NCBI GenBank assembly: GCA_030615145.1
Contig: JAUWZT010000042.1
Location: 1 to 17,296, forward strand
Reading direction: 5' to 3'
DNA from: Promethearchaeota archaeon
GTDB lineage: Archaea; Asgardarchaeota; Lokiarchaeia; Sigyniarchaeales; SOKP01
Length of the DNA stretch: 17,296 nt
Positions 1 to 7,145 of this stretch are shown here, piece by piece (position 1 is the first letter of the stretch; each line of letters opens with the position of its first letter). The position numbers were made by a program, and so were the translations under genes. The notes beneath the pieces were generated by a model. It had not been told where the DNA came from, searched no databases, and was given only the letters and a program-made list of their open reading frames with translations.

Positions 1-1
1 T

Positions 2-745
2 AAAGTTGGCGAATTTAAAGGAAAGAAAGTAGCATTTATATCTCGTCATGGAACTGGGCATACAATACCACCACATAAAGTAAATTCTAGAGCTAATCTC
101 TGGGCTTTAAAAGAATTGGGAGTAAAATATATAATTTCACCTTCAGCAGTTGGATCTCTAAAAAAGGAGCATGATAAGCGCAAATTTGTAATGGTTGATC
201 AATTCATTGATAGAAATAAAAAAAGGATCTATACTTTTTATGAAGTCTGGCAAGTCTGTCACATTAGCCAAGCAGACCCTTATTGCTCTTATTTAAATAA
301 TTTATTTTACGAAACTGGAAAATCTATTGAGGGGTTAGAAATTCAAAACGGCGGTACATATGTTTGTATCGAAGGACCTCGATTCTCAACTAGAGCAGAA
401 TCTAAAATGTTTAGACAATGGGGCGGAGATATCATTGGAATGACAACATATCCAGAAGTAGTACTAGCTGCCGAAAAAGAGATATGTTATTGTTGTATTG
501 CGATGGTAACTGATTTAGATGTATGGGCAGGAGAATGTTCAATTTGTGGAGTTGTTGAAGTTCAAGAAAAATGTGCGAAATGTGGAGGCCCCGTAAAAAA
601 GCTCGCGGTAAGTATAGAAGAAATTTTAGGAACAATGGAGAAAAATGCTGACAGTCTTAGAAAAATGTTGGAATTAACTATACCAAAAATAGACACTGAA
701 AGAGATTGTGCTTGTAAACATACTTTAGCTGGGGCAATTATTTAA
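2..745 (+). CDS. mtnP: S-methyl-5'-thioadenosine phosphorylase, 5' end cut by window
   Basis: Cleaves methylthioadenosine (a by-product of polyamine synthesis and SAM-dependent reactions) with phosphate to adenine and methylthioribose-1-phosphate. The frame is open from base 2, so the 5' end lies outside; by comparison with the family about 45 N-terminal residues are missing. 247 residues are visible. Family motifs are RHGTGH (phosphate site, visible residues 15-20), NSRANLWALK, EGPRFSTRAES, GMTTYPEVVLAAE and the VTDLD segment, whose aspartates fit an adenine-type base. Two features stand out: a C-x2-C...C-x2-C stretch (cysteine codons 536-583) right after VTDLDVW, which could bind zinc, and a C-terminal CAC motif (707-715) like the stabilising CxC of some thermophilic archaeal MTAPs. 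A related inosine- or guanosine-type phosphorylase is a less likely alternative. The adenine product is the substrate of Apt, encoded at 5302-5829. Confidence 0.9.
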   Translation, partial: KVGEFKGKKVAFISRHGTGHTIPPHKVNSRANLWALKELGVKYIISPSAVGSLKKEHDKRKFVMVDQFIDRNKKRIYTFYEVWQVCHISQADPYCSYLNNLFYETGKSIEGLEIQNGGTYVCIEGPRFSTRAESKMFRQWGGDIIGMTTYPEVVLAAEKEICYCCIAMVTDLDVWAGECSICGVVEVQEKCAKCGGPVKKLAVSIEEILGTMEKNADSLRKMLELTIPKIDTERDCACKHTLAGAII

Positions 746-750
746 AAAAA
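744..750 (-). terminator. Poly-T terminator candidate for the gcv operon
   Basis: Seven A on the plus strand give a T7 tract on the minus strand about 70 bases beyond the gcvPB stop. It overlaps the end of mtnP, so the two convergent transcripts probably overlap slightly. Confidence 0.35.
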
Positions 751-770
751 TAGTTTAATTCTATTTGTAA

Positions 771-780
771 TTTTTTTTTT
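771..780 (+). terminator. Poly-T terminator candidate for mtnP
   Basis: Ten consecutive T on the plus strand 26 bases after the mtnP stop, with no obvious hairpin. Archaeal RNA polymerase commonly terminates on such U-tracts. The gap to the convergent gcvPB gene is only 76 bases. Confidence 0.5.
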
Positions 781-821
781 AAATTCTTCTTGTTTTTGAT
801 CGATTATAGAAATTAATAAAA

Positions 822-2258
822 TTAATCATGCAAGATTGGTTTTCTTGCAGCGATCACTGCGTCTAATCGTCCAATTGAAGTGTTATGTGGCGCAGTTTTT
901 AATATTTCTGGATTATTTAACGCTTCATCGTAAATCTTTAACATCGCTTCAACAAACTTATCTAAGGAATATTTAGATTCTGTTTCTGTCGGTTCAATCA
1001 TTATTGCTCCATTTACAATTAAGGGGAAGTAAATAGTTGGAGCATAATAGCCATAATCAAGAATTCTTTTAGCAACATCTTCAGTTGTAATATCGTTTGG
1101 TAAATTTTTATCTGATAAAACAAATTCGTGTTGACACATGCGGTTATAGGGAAGCTCATATTTCTTTTGTAGCAAACATTTTAGGTAGTTAGCGTTTAAA
1201 ACGGCTATTTGGCCAACCCGTTTTAACCCCTCTGCCCCTAAAGAGAGTATATAAGTATATGCTCTTAAGATTATCCCAAAATTACCCCAAAAAGCTTTAA
1301 TTCGGCCTATTGATTTATCATTATTCTGTTCGCAAACAATACCACCATCAGTCGAAATTATACAAGGTTTTGGTAAAAATGGGATGAGTTCATTTATAAC
1401 ACCAATAGGTCCAGAACCAGGTCCACCACCACCGTGAGGAGTTGAAAAGGTTTTATGTAAATTCAAATGAACTATATCAAAACCCATATCTCTAGGACGA
1501 CAAACTCCTAACATCGGATTTAGATTTGCTCCATCATAATAACACAACCCTCCATGCTTGTGGATGATTCTAGTTATATCTTTAATTTGCCTATCAAAAA
1601 CACCTAATGTGTTAGGATTTGTTAACATAATTCCTGCTACATCGCCTTGTTGCATTGCAAATTCAAGATGGTCTAGTGGAACTTCACCGTATTCGTTTGA
1701 TTGTAATTCAATAATTGAAAATCCTGCCATTTTCGCCGACGCAGGATTAGTTCCGTGAGCCGAATCTGGAACTATAATTTTATCTCTGATAATCCCTTTA
1801 GTCTCGAAATATTTTTTTATTATTAACAAACCAACTAATTCTCCATGCGCTCCAGCTGCAGGTTGTAAGGTAAATCCGTCCATACCGGTAATTTCACCTA
1901 ACATTATTGAAATGTTATATAATAATTCAAGTGAACCTTCACTTTCATCCTGAAGTGGATGTATTTGCGAAAATTCAGTCAATCGTACTACAATCTCGTT
2001 AATTTTTGGGTTATATTTCATGGTACAAGAGCCTAACGGATAAATTCCTGAATCTACACCGTAGTTCATCGTGCTTAATTTAACGTAATGGCGAACGATC
2101 TCCATCTCAGGAACATCTGGAATTGGAAGTACATCTCTTAAGAGATTTTTGGGAAGGATGTCCTCAAGTTTTTCTCCTTTAACATCCATTTTTGGAATAA
2201 AATTCTTTTGAGCGCGGTCAACCCCTTTTTCAAGAATCAAAGAATCATTATTATCCAT
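822..2258 (-). CDS. gcvPB: Glycine dehydrogenase (decarboxylating), subunit 2 (P-protein, PLP-binding)
   Basis: Catalytic half of the two-subunit P-protein of the glycine cleavage system. It forms a PLP-glycine adduct, releases CO2 and passes the aminomethyl group to lipoyl-GcvH. 478 residues, normal for GcvPB. Visible motifs are GIYPLGSCTMKYNP (71-84), QPAAGAHGE (132-140), PDSAHGTNPASA (164-175), YDGANLN (241-247) and LHKTFSTPHGGGGPG (267-281); Lys269 is the expected PLP Schiff-base lysine. The ATG shares one base with the gcvPA stop (TAATG), so translation is probably coupled. A strong Shine-Dalgarno GGAGGG (2268-2273) lies inside the end of gcvPA, nine bases before the ATG. It is the last gene of the cluster, and is complete and ordinary. 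Confidence 0.97.
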   Translation of the reverse strand: MDNNDSLILEKGVDRAQKNFIPKMDVKGEKLEDILPKNLLRDVLPIPDVPEMEIVRHYVKLSTMNYGVDSGIYPLGSCTMKYNPKINEIVVRLTEFSQIHPLQDESEGSLELLYNISIMLGEITGMDGFTLQPAAGAHGELVGLLIIKKYFETKGIIRDKIIVPDSAHGTNPASAKMAGFSIIELQSNEYGEVPLDHLEFAMQQGDVAGIMLTNPNTLGVFDRQIKDITRIIHKHGGLCYYDGANLNPMLGVCRPRDMGFDIVHLNLHKTFSTPHGGGGPGSGPIGVINELIPFLPKPCIISTDGGIVCEQNNDKSIGRIKAFWGNFGIILRAYTYILSLGAEGLKRVGQIAVLNANYLKCLLQKKYELPYNRMCQHEFVLSDKNLPNDITTEDVAKRILDYGYYAPTIYFPLIVNGAIMIEPTETESKYSLDKFVEAMLKIYDEALNNPEILKTAPHNTSIGRLDAVIAARKPILHD

Positions 2259-3622
2259 TATTTTTTTCCCTCCTTTTTGTTAAATAGAGCATTTTTAGCA
2301 GCATTGATAAACTTTTCAATTGATTCACGAGAATTCATTTCTGTTACACACACTAAAACTGTGTTCTTCAAATTTGGAAAATATTTTGAAAGACGGAGAG
2401 GAGGAAGCAAGTTTAATTGCTTGCATTCATGAGTAAGAGCATCAACATCTGGACATTTTACAATAAATTCGTTATATGTTGGTTTTTTGTTTAAAATTTT
2501 ATAACCAGGAATTTCTTTTAGTTTATTTTTAACATAATTAGCTTTTTGAAAGTTTTGGCTTGCGATTTCGCGCAATCCTGTTTTTCCTAAAGAAATTATA
2601 TAGATTAAGGCAGATAATGAACATAACGCTTGGTTTGTGCATATATTTGAACTCGCTTTTTCTCTTCGTATATGTTGTTCACGGGCTTGTAATGTTAATA
2701 AAAAACCCTCTCGTTCGCCGTCAATTTCTTTTGTTTTGCCAACCAATCTACCTGGCATTTTTCTCAAATATTTTTGCTTTGCTGCAAAAATCCCTAAACC
2801 TGGGCCGCCAAATGAAGGACTAATTCCGAAAGACTGTCCTTCTGCTACAAAAATATCTACATCTGTTTCACCTGGTGGTTTCAGAACACCTAAACAAGTG
2901 GGGTCGGTCATACATTGTATCAATAAGCAATTAGGAGCTTTTTCTTTCACTTTTTTTGCTAACGACGATACATCTTCAATATCTCCAAAGAAATTTGGAC
3001 TCTGAAATAAAACAGCTGCTATATCTTGGTTTAATTCGTCTATTAATTTATTTTCAGCGATAGTTCTAAGATTGATTCCTTGTCCCCAACAATAAGTCTT
3101 GACAACTTCAGAATATTCGGGATGAATGCCTTCCAGTAATAATAAATGGTTTTTCCTTGTAATTATAGTTGCCATAATAGCCGCTTCCGCAAACGCAGTG
3201 GATCCATCATACATACTCGCATTAGCAACATCCATTTGGGTGAGTCGAGAAATCACACTTTGATATTCATAGATCGCTTGTAAATAACCTTGACTAGCTT
3301 CTGCTTGATAGGGTGTGTATGAAGTATAGAACTCTGTACGACTTATTACAAAATCAACTAAAGAAGGGATGTAATGAAAATAATAACCTGCTCCCAAAAA
3401 GGAATTAGAATAAACCTTATTCTTTTGAGAAAGTTCTTTTAAGTTTTTCAGAACATCTGGTTCGGATAAGCCTAAAGGTAAATTTAAACTTTTAATAATT
3501 AAATCTTTAGGAATATCTTGAAATAATTCTTCTAAATTATTAACGCCAATAACTTTAAGCATTTCAGTAATAGTTTTATCGTCGTGAGGTATAAAATCCA
3601 AATTAACCAACTCATACTTCAA
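2258..3622 (-). CDS. gcvPA: Glycine dehydrogenase (decarboxylating), subunit 1
   Basis: Non-PLP half of the split P-protein, which forms the heterotetramer with GcvPB. 454 residues, usual length. Recognised by NLPLGLSEPDVL (47-58), NSFLGAG (73-79), FYTSYTPYQAEASQG (98-112) and DVANASMYDGSTAFAEA (131-147), all standard GcvPA blocks. The start is a TTG at 3622-3620; it reproduces the family N-terminus (MKY...), there is no nearby in-frame ATG, and I see no Shine-Dalgarno sequence, so translation may depend on the preceding gcvH. It sits 37 bases after the gcvH stop; a T7 tract on the minus strand in that gap (3652-3658) could lower read-through. Confidence 0.96.
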   Translation of the reverse strand: MKYELVNLDFIPHDDKTITEMLKVIGVNNLEELFQDIPKDLIIKSLNLPLGLSEPDVLKNLKELSQKNKVYSNSFLGAGYYFHYIPSLVDFVISRTEFYTSYTPYQAEASQGYLQAIYEYQSVISRLTQMDVANASMYDGSTAFAEAAIMATIITRKNHLLLLEGIHPEYSEVVKTYCWGQGINLRTIAENKLIDELNQDIAAVLFQSPNFFGDIEDVSSLAKKVKEKAPNCLLIQCMTDPTCLGVLKPPGETDVDIFVAEGQSFGISPSFGGPGLGIFAAKQKYLRKMPGRLVGKTKEIDGEREGFLLTLQAREQHIRREKASSNICTNQALCSLSALIYIISLGKTGLREIASQNFQKANYVKNKLKEIPGYKILNKKPTYNEFIVKCPDVDALTHECKQLNLLPPLRLSKYFPNLKNTVLVCVTEMNSRESIEKFINAAKNALFNKKEGKK

Positions 3623-3659
3623 GAATTTAAAAAATAAAATTAAAAATAGGAAAAAAAGT

Positions 3660-4055
3660 TTATTTTTTCTCTTCTTCTACTATTTTTTTATAATCTTCAA
3701 CGGATAAAAGTTCGTTAATTTCGCTACTATTTGAAACCTTTATCTTCATCATCCAACCATCCCCATAAGGAGAAGAATTAATTGATTCGGGGCTTTCTAT
3801 TATAATAGCGTTAATCTCAACGATTTTTCCGGATAATGGCATCAAAATTTCTCCAACTGCCTTAACGGATTCAATTTCACCAGCACTACTTTCTTTTTCT
3901 AGCGTTCTTCCTATTTCTGGTAATTCAACATAAACTATATCACCTAATTGATGTTGAGCATAATCGGTAATGCCTATTGTAGCCGTATCGCCTTCAATTC
4001 GCACCCATTCATGTGTCTTCATATATTTTAAATCATCAGGAAATTCGTATTCCAT
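3660..4055 (-). CDS. gcvH: Glycine cleavage system H protein (lipoyl carrier)
   Basis: Carries the aminomethyl intermediate on a lipoyl-lysine between P-, T- and L-proteins. 131 residues, normal length. THEWVRIEGD (14-23), GITDYAQHQLGDIVYVELPE (28-47) and IESVKAVGEI (61-70) are diagnostic; Lys65 of ESVKA is the expected lipoylation site. The ATG is at 4055-4053, with a weak GTGA anti-16S match about nine bases upstream. It lies 28 bases after gcvT and is surely co-transcribed. No lipoate-protein ligase, lipoyl synthase or lipoamide dehydrogenase is encoded nearby, so these must be elsewhere. Confidence 0.97.
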   Translation of the reverse strand: MEYEFPDDLKYMKTHEWVRIEGDTATIGITDYAQHQLGDIVYVELPEIGRTLEKESSAGEIESVKAVGEILMPLSGKIVEINAIIIESPESINSSPYGDGWMMKIKVSNSSEINELLSVEDYKKIVEEEKK

Positions 4056-4083
4056 AATTTTTCACTTTTTCTTTGTAATATAA

Positions 4084-5178
4084 TTACACATTTCTATAAA
4101 ATGGTGTAGCAACTATTTCTCCTCTCAAGAACTTATTACGAATTTCAATTTCAAATTCCGTTCCTACTTCGCTATATTGTTTCTCAACAAGTCCTAAACC
4201 AATTGTTTTCTTTAGTGTAGGCGAATATCCTCCTGAAGTAACGAATCCAATTTCATTGCCATTTTTAAAGATTTTATAATGCTCTCTAATAATACCTCTA
4301 TCCAGTAAATTCAACCCAACAATAATTCGATCTGTTCCTTCGGATTTTTGTTTTAATAAAGTTTCTTTTCCAATATAATCGATATCTTCTTTAGGTTTGA
4401 CGAGCCAAAAAAGTCCTGCTTCAATAGGCGTAATTGAATCGCTAATTTCATGACCATATAATGAGTAAGTTGCTTCTAATCTCAACGAATCTCGCGCCCC
4501 TAAACCTGCTGGGGAGGCTCCAGTTTTAGTTAGATCATTCCATATTTTCTCAGCATATTTGTTATCAAATGAAATTTCAAATCCTCGCTCACCTGTATAC
4601 CCAGTTCTAGCTATAAATATTGGGGTCCCGTTTAATGTAGTGTGAGCAAAATAAAACCTGTTTATCGAAGATAAATCAACATCCACTAACGGTTGTAGAT
4701 AATCGTCAGATTTTGGACCTTGAAACGCTAAACGACATCGCTCTAAGGATAAATTAGTAATTTTAACATCTTTACCACCAATATGCTCGCTTAACCATTG
4801 AAAATCTTTTTCGACATTGCCAGCGTTAACGATCATTCTAAATCGCTCAGGTTCTTCCTCGTAATAAACGAGATCGTCAACAACAGTCCCATTTTCGTAA
4901 CACATACATGAATATTGTCCTTTTGTGGGTTCCAGTAGCTTTAAATCGTTAATCATTACATATTGAAGAAGGGATATTACATCTTTCCCTTCTAATAGGA
5001 ATTCCCCCATATGTGACACATCAAACACACCCGCTTTATTGCGTACCGCTTCGTGTTCTTTTATAATGCTTTCGTACTGCACTGGCATACTAAAACCAGC
5101 AAAGTCAACCATCCTTGCTCCTAAATTCACGTGAATATTATAAAATGGAGTTTTTTTCAGTTCTTGAATCAAATCCAC
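4084..5178 (-). CDS. gcvT: Aminomethyltransferase (glycine cleavage T protein)
   Basis: Moves the methylene carbon from aminomethyl-lipoyl-GcvH to a reduced pterin, releasing ammonia. 364 residues, typical. Motifs: GARMVDFAGFSMPVQY (20-35), GVFDVSHMGE (50-59), NGTVVDDLVYY (96-106) with the catalytic aspartate pair D101/D102, TGYTGERGFEI (192-202) and GLGARDSLRLEA (225-236). Family members use tetrahydrofolate; with mtd and ftr close by, H4MPT is a possible acceptor here (inference). The start is uncertain: GTG at 5178 is used, but its codon overlaps an AAGGTG that would be a well-placed Shine-Dalgarno (five-base spacer) for a TTG at 5172, giving a protein two residues shorter. It is the first gene of the gcvT-gcvH-gcvPA-gcvPB unit. 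Confidence 0.95.
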   Translation of the reverse strand: MDLIQELKKTPFYNIHVNLGARMVDFAGFSMPVQYESIIKEHEAVRNKAGVFDVSHMGEFLLEGKDVISLLQYVMINDLKLLEPTKGQYSCMCYENGTVVDDLVYYEEEPERFRMIVNAGNVEKDFQWLSEHIGGKDVKITNLSLERCRLAFQGPKSDDYLQPLVDVDLSSINRFYFAHTTLNGTPIFIARTGYTGERGFEISFDNKYAEKIWNDLTKTGASPAGLGARDSLRLEATYSLYGHEISDSITPIEAGLFWLVKPKEDIDYIGKETLLKQKSEGTDRIIVGLNLLDRGIIREHYKIFKNGNEIGFVTSGGYSPTLKKTIGLGLVEKQYSEVGTEFEIEIRNKFLRGEIVATPFYRNV

Positions 5179-5227
5179 ACCTTGTAATGTGTTTATTTTA
5201 ATACTGTGAGTATAAAGTACAGAGAAT

Positions 5228-5240
5228 TATTTAAATTTTC
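5228..5240 (-). promoter_or_regulatory. BRE/TATA promoter candidate for the gcv operon
   Basis: On the minus strand GAAAA (BRE-like, 5240-5236) is followed directly by TTTAAATA (5235-5228), a good archaeal TATA box. Transcription would begin near 5206, giving a leader of about 27 bases before gcvT. A second, weaker box (CTTTATA, 5217-5211) lies closer to the start. Confidence 0.5.
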
Positions 5241-5269
5241 AGCCTAAAAAATAAGGATAATTATATGGG

Positions 5270-5276
5270 AAAAAAA
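5270..5276 (-). terminator. Poly-T terminator candidate for apt
   Basis: A T7 tract on the minus strand 26 bases after the apt stop, followed by a T6 tract at 5246-5251, both upstream of the gcv promoter candidate. It suggests that apt and the gcv operon are separate transcripts despite their common direction. Confidence 0.4.
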
Positions 5277-5301
5277 TGGGTGAATGTGCTTATTCCGTTT
5301 A

Positions 5302-5829
5302 CTATTCTTCAACAGCTATCTTAATTAGACTGATAATATCATAACCTTCTAATTTATCTCGACCATGTAAACTACCTGTAAGCTCAATAACAAATGCTAT
5401 CCCAGCTACGCTTCCACCTGCCTTTTCTATTAGATCGCAAGCTGCTTTAGCGGTACCACCAGTTGCTAATAAATCATCAAATAAGAGAACTTTTTCTCCT
5501 TCTTCTATAGCATCTTTATGCATTTCAATTGTATCAGTCCCATATTCAAGTTCATAGGTCTCACTAATCGTCTCAGCAGGTAACTTTCCTGGTTTTCGTA
5601 TCAAAACGAATCCAGCGTCCAATTTATACGCCAAAACGCCACCCCACACATAGCCTCTAGCTTCGACAGCGCAAATCTTCTTGATTCCTTTGTCTTTAAA
5701 ATGATTTATTAGTCTGTCACACGACTCTTTAAAAGAAGCATGAACCTTACACAAAGTTGTGACGTCTTTAAATTGAATTCCTTTTACTGGAAAATCTGGG
5801 ACATTCCTTATATAATCCTCTAAATTCAA
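5302..5829 (-). CDS. apt: Adenine phosphoribosyltransferase
   Basis: Makes AMP from adenine and PRPP (purine salvage, cytoplasm). 175 residues, the usual length for the classical type I phosphoribosyltransferase APRT. Motifs: PDFPVKGIQFKDVT (11-24, typical APRT N-terminus), AVEARGYVWGG (54-64), the RKPGKLP loop (78-84) and the PRPP-binding block VLLFDDLLATGGTAKAA (114-130). The start must be a TTG (5829-5827): an in-frame TGA lies two codons upstream and no other start codon intervenes. A GGA element lies about 12 bases upstream. It pairs logically with mtnP, which releases adenine. Separated from gcvT by 123 bases containing terminator-like and promoter-like sites. Confidence 0.94.
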   Translation of the reverse strand: MNLEDYIRNVPDFPVKGIQFKDVTTLCKVHASFKESCDRLINHFKDKGIKKICAVEARGYVWGGVLAYKLDAGFVLIRKPGKLPAETISETYELEYGTDTIEMHKDAIEEGEKVLLFDDLLATGGTAKAACDLIEKAGGSVAGIAFVIELTGSLHGRDKLEGYDIISLIKIAVEE

Positions 5830-5862
5830 ACTTTTTCAATTCCTTTTATTATTAGTTTTAAA

Positions 5863-5870
5863 TATATAAA
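5863..5870 (-). promoter_or_regulatory. TATA box candidate for apt
   Basis: TTTATATA on the minus strand, placing the transcription start near 5841 and giving a short leader of about 12 bases before the TTG start. The flanks are T-rich and the BRE is not clear. Confidence 0.4.
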
Positions 5871-5966
5871 AAAAATATATTTTATTGAATCATCCATGGA
5901 ATTAAAAATAAATCGTATAATAATTAGAAAAAATTAAATAAACATTAATTTATAAAAATTATATTA

Positions 5967-5996
5967 GACGATTAAATATATTTAAAATCAATCGTC
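5967..5996 (+). promoter_or_regulatory. Inverted repeat flanking the TATA box of the Rag-like GTPase gene
   Basis: Perfect seven-base inverted repeat, GACGATT (5967-5973) and AATCGTC (5990-5996), separated by 16 bases that contain the TATA-like TTAAATATATTTAAAA. The arm centres are 23 bases apart, about two helical turns. The arms are the only GC-containing islands in this intergenic region. The geometry fits a dimeric repressor bound over the TATA/BRE site. The box would start transcription near 6005, leaving a leader of about 30 bases. Confidence 0.45.
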
Positions 5997-6024
5997 GCAT
6001 TATTTTAAACAATAAAAGTTTAAC

Positions 6025-6029
6025 GGTGA
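6025..6029 (+). promoter_or_regulatory. Shine-Dalgarno GGTGA that decides the GTPase start
   Basis: GGTGA pairs with the UCACC of the archaeal 16S 3' end. It lies six bases upstream of the ATA codon at 6036 and far (54 bases) from the first in-frame ATG at 6084, so it supports initiation at the ATA. Confidence 0.6.
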
Positions 6030-6035
6030 AATAAA

Positions 6036-6989
6036 ATAAAAGTACTCCTATTTGGCCCTGGTGGTGCGGGTAAAACGTCATTAATGCGAACTACTTGTTT
6101 AGGTTATAATTTCATGAAAGTACTTAATCTCAAACCTACAAAGGGCGTATCTCGTGAGAATTTTATATTTAGGGGAATAATGGAACTTTCCATCTGGGAT
6201 TTAGGAGGTCAAGAACTTTATATGGAAAGATATTTTTCGGAAAATAAACGAGAGCTTGTATTTTCTGAAGTATCAGCAGCAGTTTTCATGGTTGATTCGG
6301 CAGCAGAAGAACCAAAACTAAAAGATACTTTTGATAAATTCTTGAAATACCTTTTTGAATTTAGTCCTGAAGTAGGAAAAGTATATGTCTTATTAAATAA
6401 AACTGATCTTCAAGAATCAAAGGAAGATGACATTTATGAACTGTTAATTAAAGATCTTACAGATGATTTAAAAAGTAAAATTGCTTTAACACCCGTATCC
6501 GTAAAAGAGGGAAGTGCTCAACATCGTTTGATCGAAATACTCGATTTTAAAATTCAAGAGAACACATTAGCTTTACAAAGACTTGGGAAAATACGCCATT
6601 TATTAGACCAATTGAAGATCAATACGCTTTCAGAATTTCTTTTGTTTAACCAACCAGATGGTTTATTAATAGCATCCACAATAGGAAAATTTGAAAGTAA
6701 ACCTCTACAATTTATCAAATTTGAGATTGGTAGCTTAGACTCTAATATTTATCAAATTTTTTCAAGGATCATGGAACTTTCAAATTCTTCGATTTCTCCT
6801 TTAGAATTATCAACTGTTATATATGAAAGCGAACATAACTATATTTTAGTGAAGGAAGTTAGCAATGGGTCGGTACTGATGGTTGTTACAAAAGAAAAAA
6901 CTATTGGAACTTTTAATACGGTGATGAACGTCTTAAATAGCGAAGATTTCCAAAATTTGAAAAAATTCCTTAGTAGGGACGACTTTTAA
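6036..6989 (+). CDS. Rag/Gtr-like small GTPase with C-terminal roadblock-like domain
   Basis: 317 residues if started at ATA 6036. G domain: P-loop GPGGAGKT (7-14), switch I threonine in KPTKG (T35), G3 WDLGGQE (54-60), G4 NKTD (121-124), G5-like SVKEG (155-159). From about residue 186 on, the helix-strand pattern (LLFNQPDGLLIAST, then YILVKEVSNGSVLMVV near the end) resembles the C-terminal roadblock domain of RagA/Gtr1. The alignment with RagA, recalled from memory, is colinear: WDCGGQDTFMENYF against WDLGGQELYMERYF, and VEVLIYVFD against VSAAVFMVD. Eukaryotic Rags form heterodimers that relay nutrient status; the archaeal role is unknown. The ATG at 6084 would delete the P-loop; an in-frame TGA at 6027 excludes any upstream start. 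No lipidation motif or membrane segment is seen. Its 5' region is shared with apt. Confidence 0.85.
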   Translation: MKVLLFGPGGAGKTSLMRTTCLGYNFMKVLNLKPTKGVSRENFIFRGIMELSIWDLGGQELYMERYFSENKRELVFSEVSAAVFMVDSAAEEPKLKDTFDKFLKYLFEFSPEVGKVYVLLNKTDLQESKEDDIYELLIKDLTDDLKSKIALTPVSVKEGSAQHRLIEILDFKIQENTLALQRLGKIRHLLDQLKINTLSEFLLFNQPDGLLIASTIGKFESKPLQFIKFEIGSLDSNIYQIFSRIMELSNSSISPLELSTVIYESEHNYILVKEVSNGSVLMVVTKEKTIGTFNTVMNVLNSEDFQNLKKFLSRDDF

Positions 6990-7067
6990 TTAATTCTAAA
7001 TCAATATTATTAGAAAATATTGTTCTATTAGAATGTTCTTCAATAATGGAAAACAAATAATTGTTAA

Positions 7068-7073
7068 TTTTTT
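7068..7073 (+). terminator. Poly-T terminator candidate for the GTPase gene
   Basis: A T6 tract 79 bases after the GTPase stop, followed by a 14-base palindrome of six T and six A flanked by A/T (7117-7130) in the convergent gap with mtd. Confidence 0.3.
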
Positions 7074-7104
7074 AGTACTATTGCTTATTTTAAGAAAATA
7101 AATT

Positions 7105-7111
7105 AAAAAAA
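7105..7111 (-). terminator. Poly-T terminator candidate for mtd
   Basis: A T7 tract on the minus strand 35 bases after the mtd stop. The adjacent AT palindrome at 7117-7130 could form a weak hairpin just before it. Confidence 0.4.
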
Positions 7112-7145
7112 TAAGAATTTTTTAAAAAATATATTTTAATAATAA

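Noticed and set aside
2560..3005. Two plus-strand open frames (87 and 122 codons) opposite gcvPA
   Set aside because: Shadows of gcvPA, whose protein matches its family throughout; hydrophobic runs arise from the complementary strand.
5180..5301. Glycine riboswitch upstream of gcvT
   Set aside because: The leader from the predicted start is only about 27 bases, too short for an aptamer, and no conserved helices are visible.
5941..6084. Possibility that the GTPase gene is a pseudogene because no normal start is present
   Set aside because: The reading frame is intact from the P-loop to the stop, all G motifs are preserved, and a Shine-Dalgarno sequence sits correctly before the ATA codon; a broken gene would be expected to carry more damage.
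7008..7039. Imperfect direct repeat, TATTAGAA with TGTTCT twice, after the GTPase gene
   Set aside because: Only two short copies in very AT-rich non-coding DNA; most likely chance or slippage, with no link to a known element.
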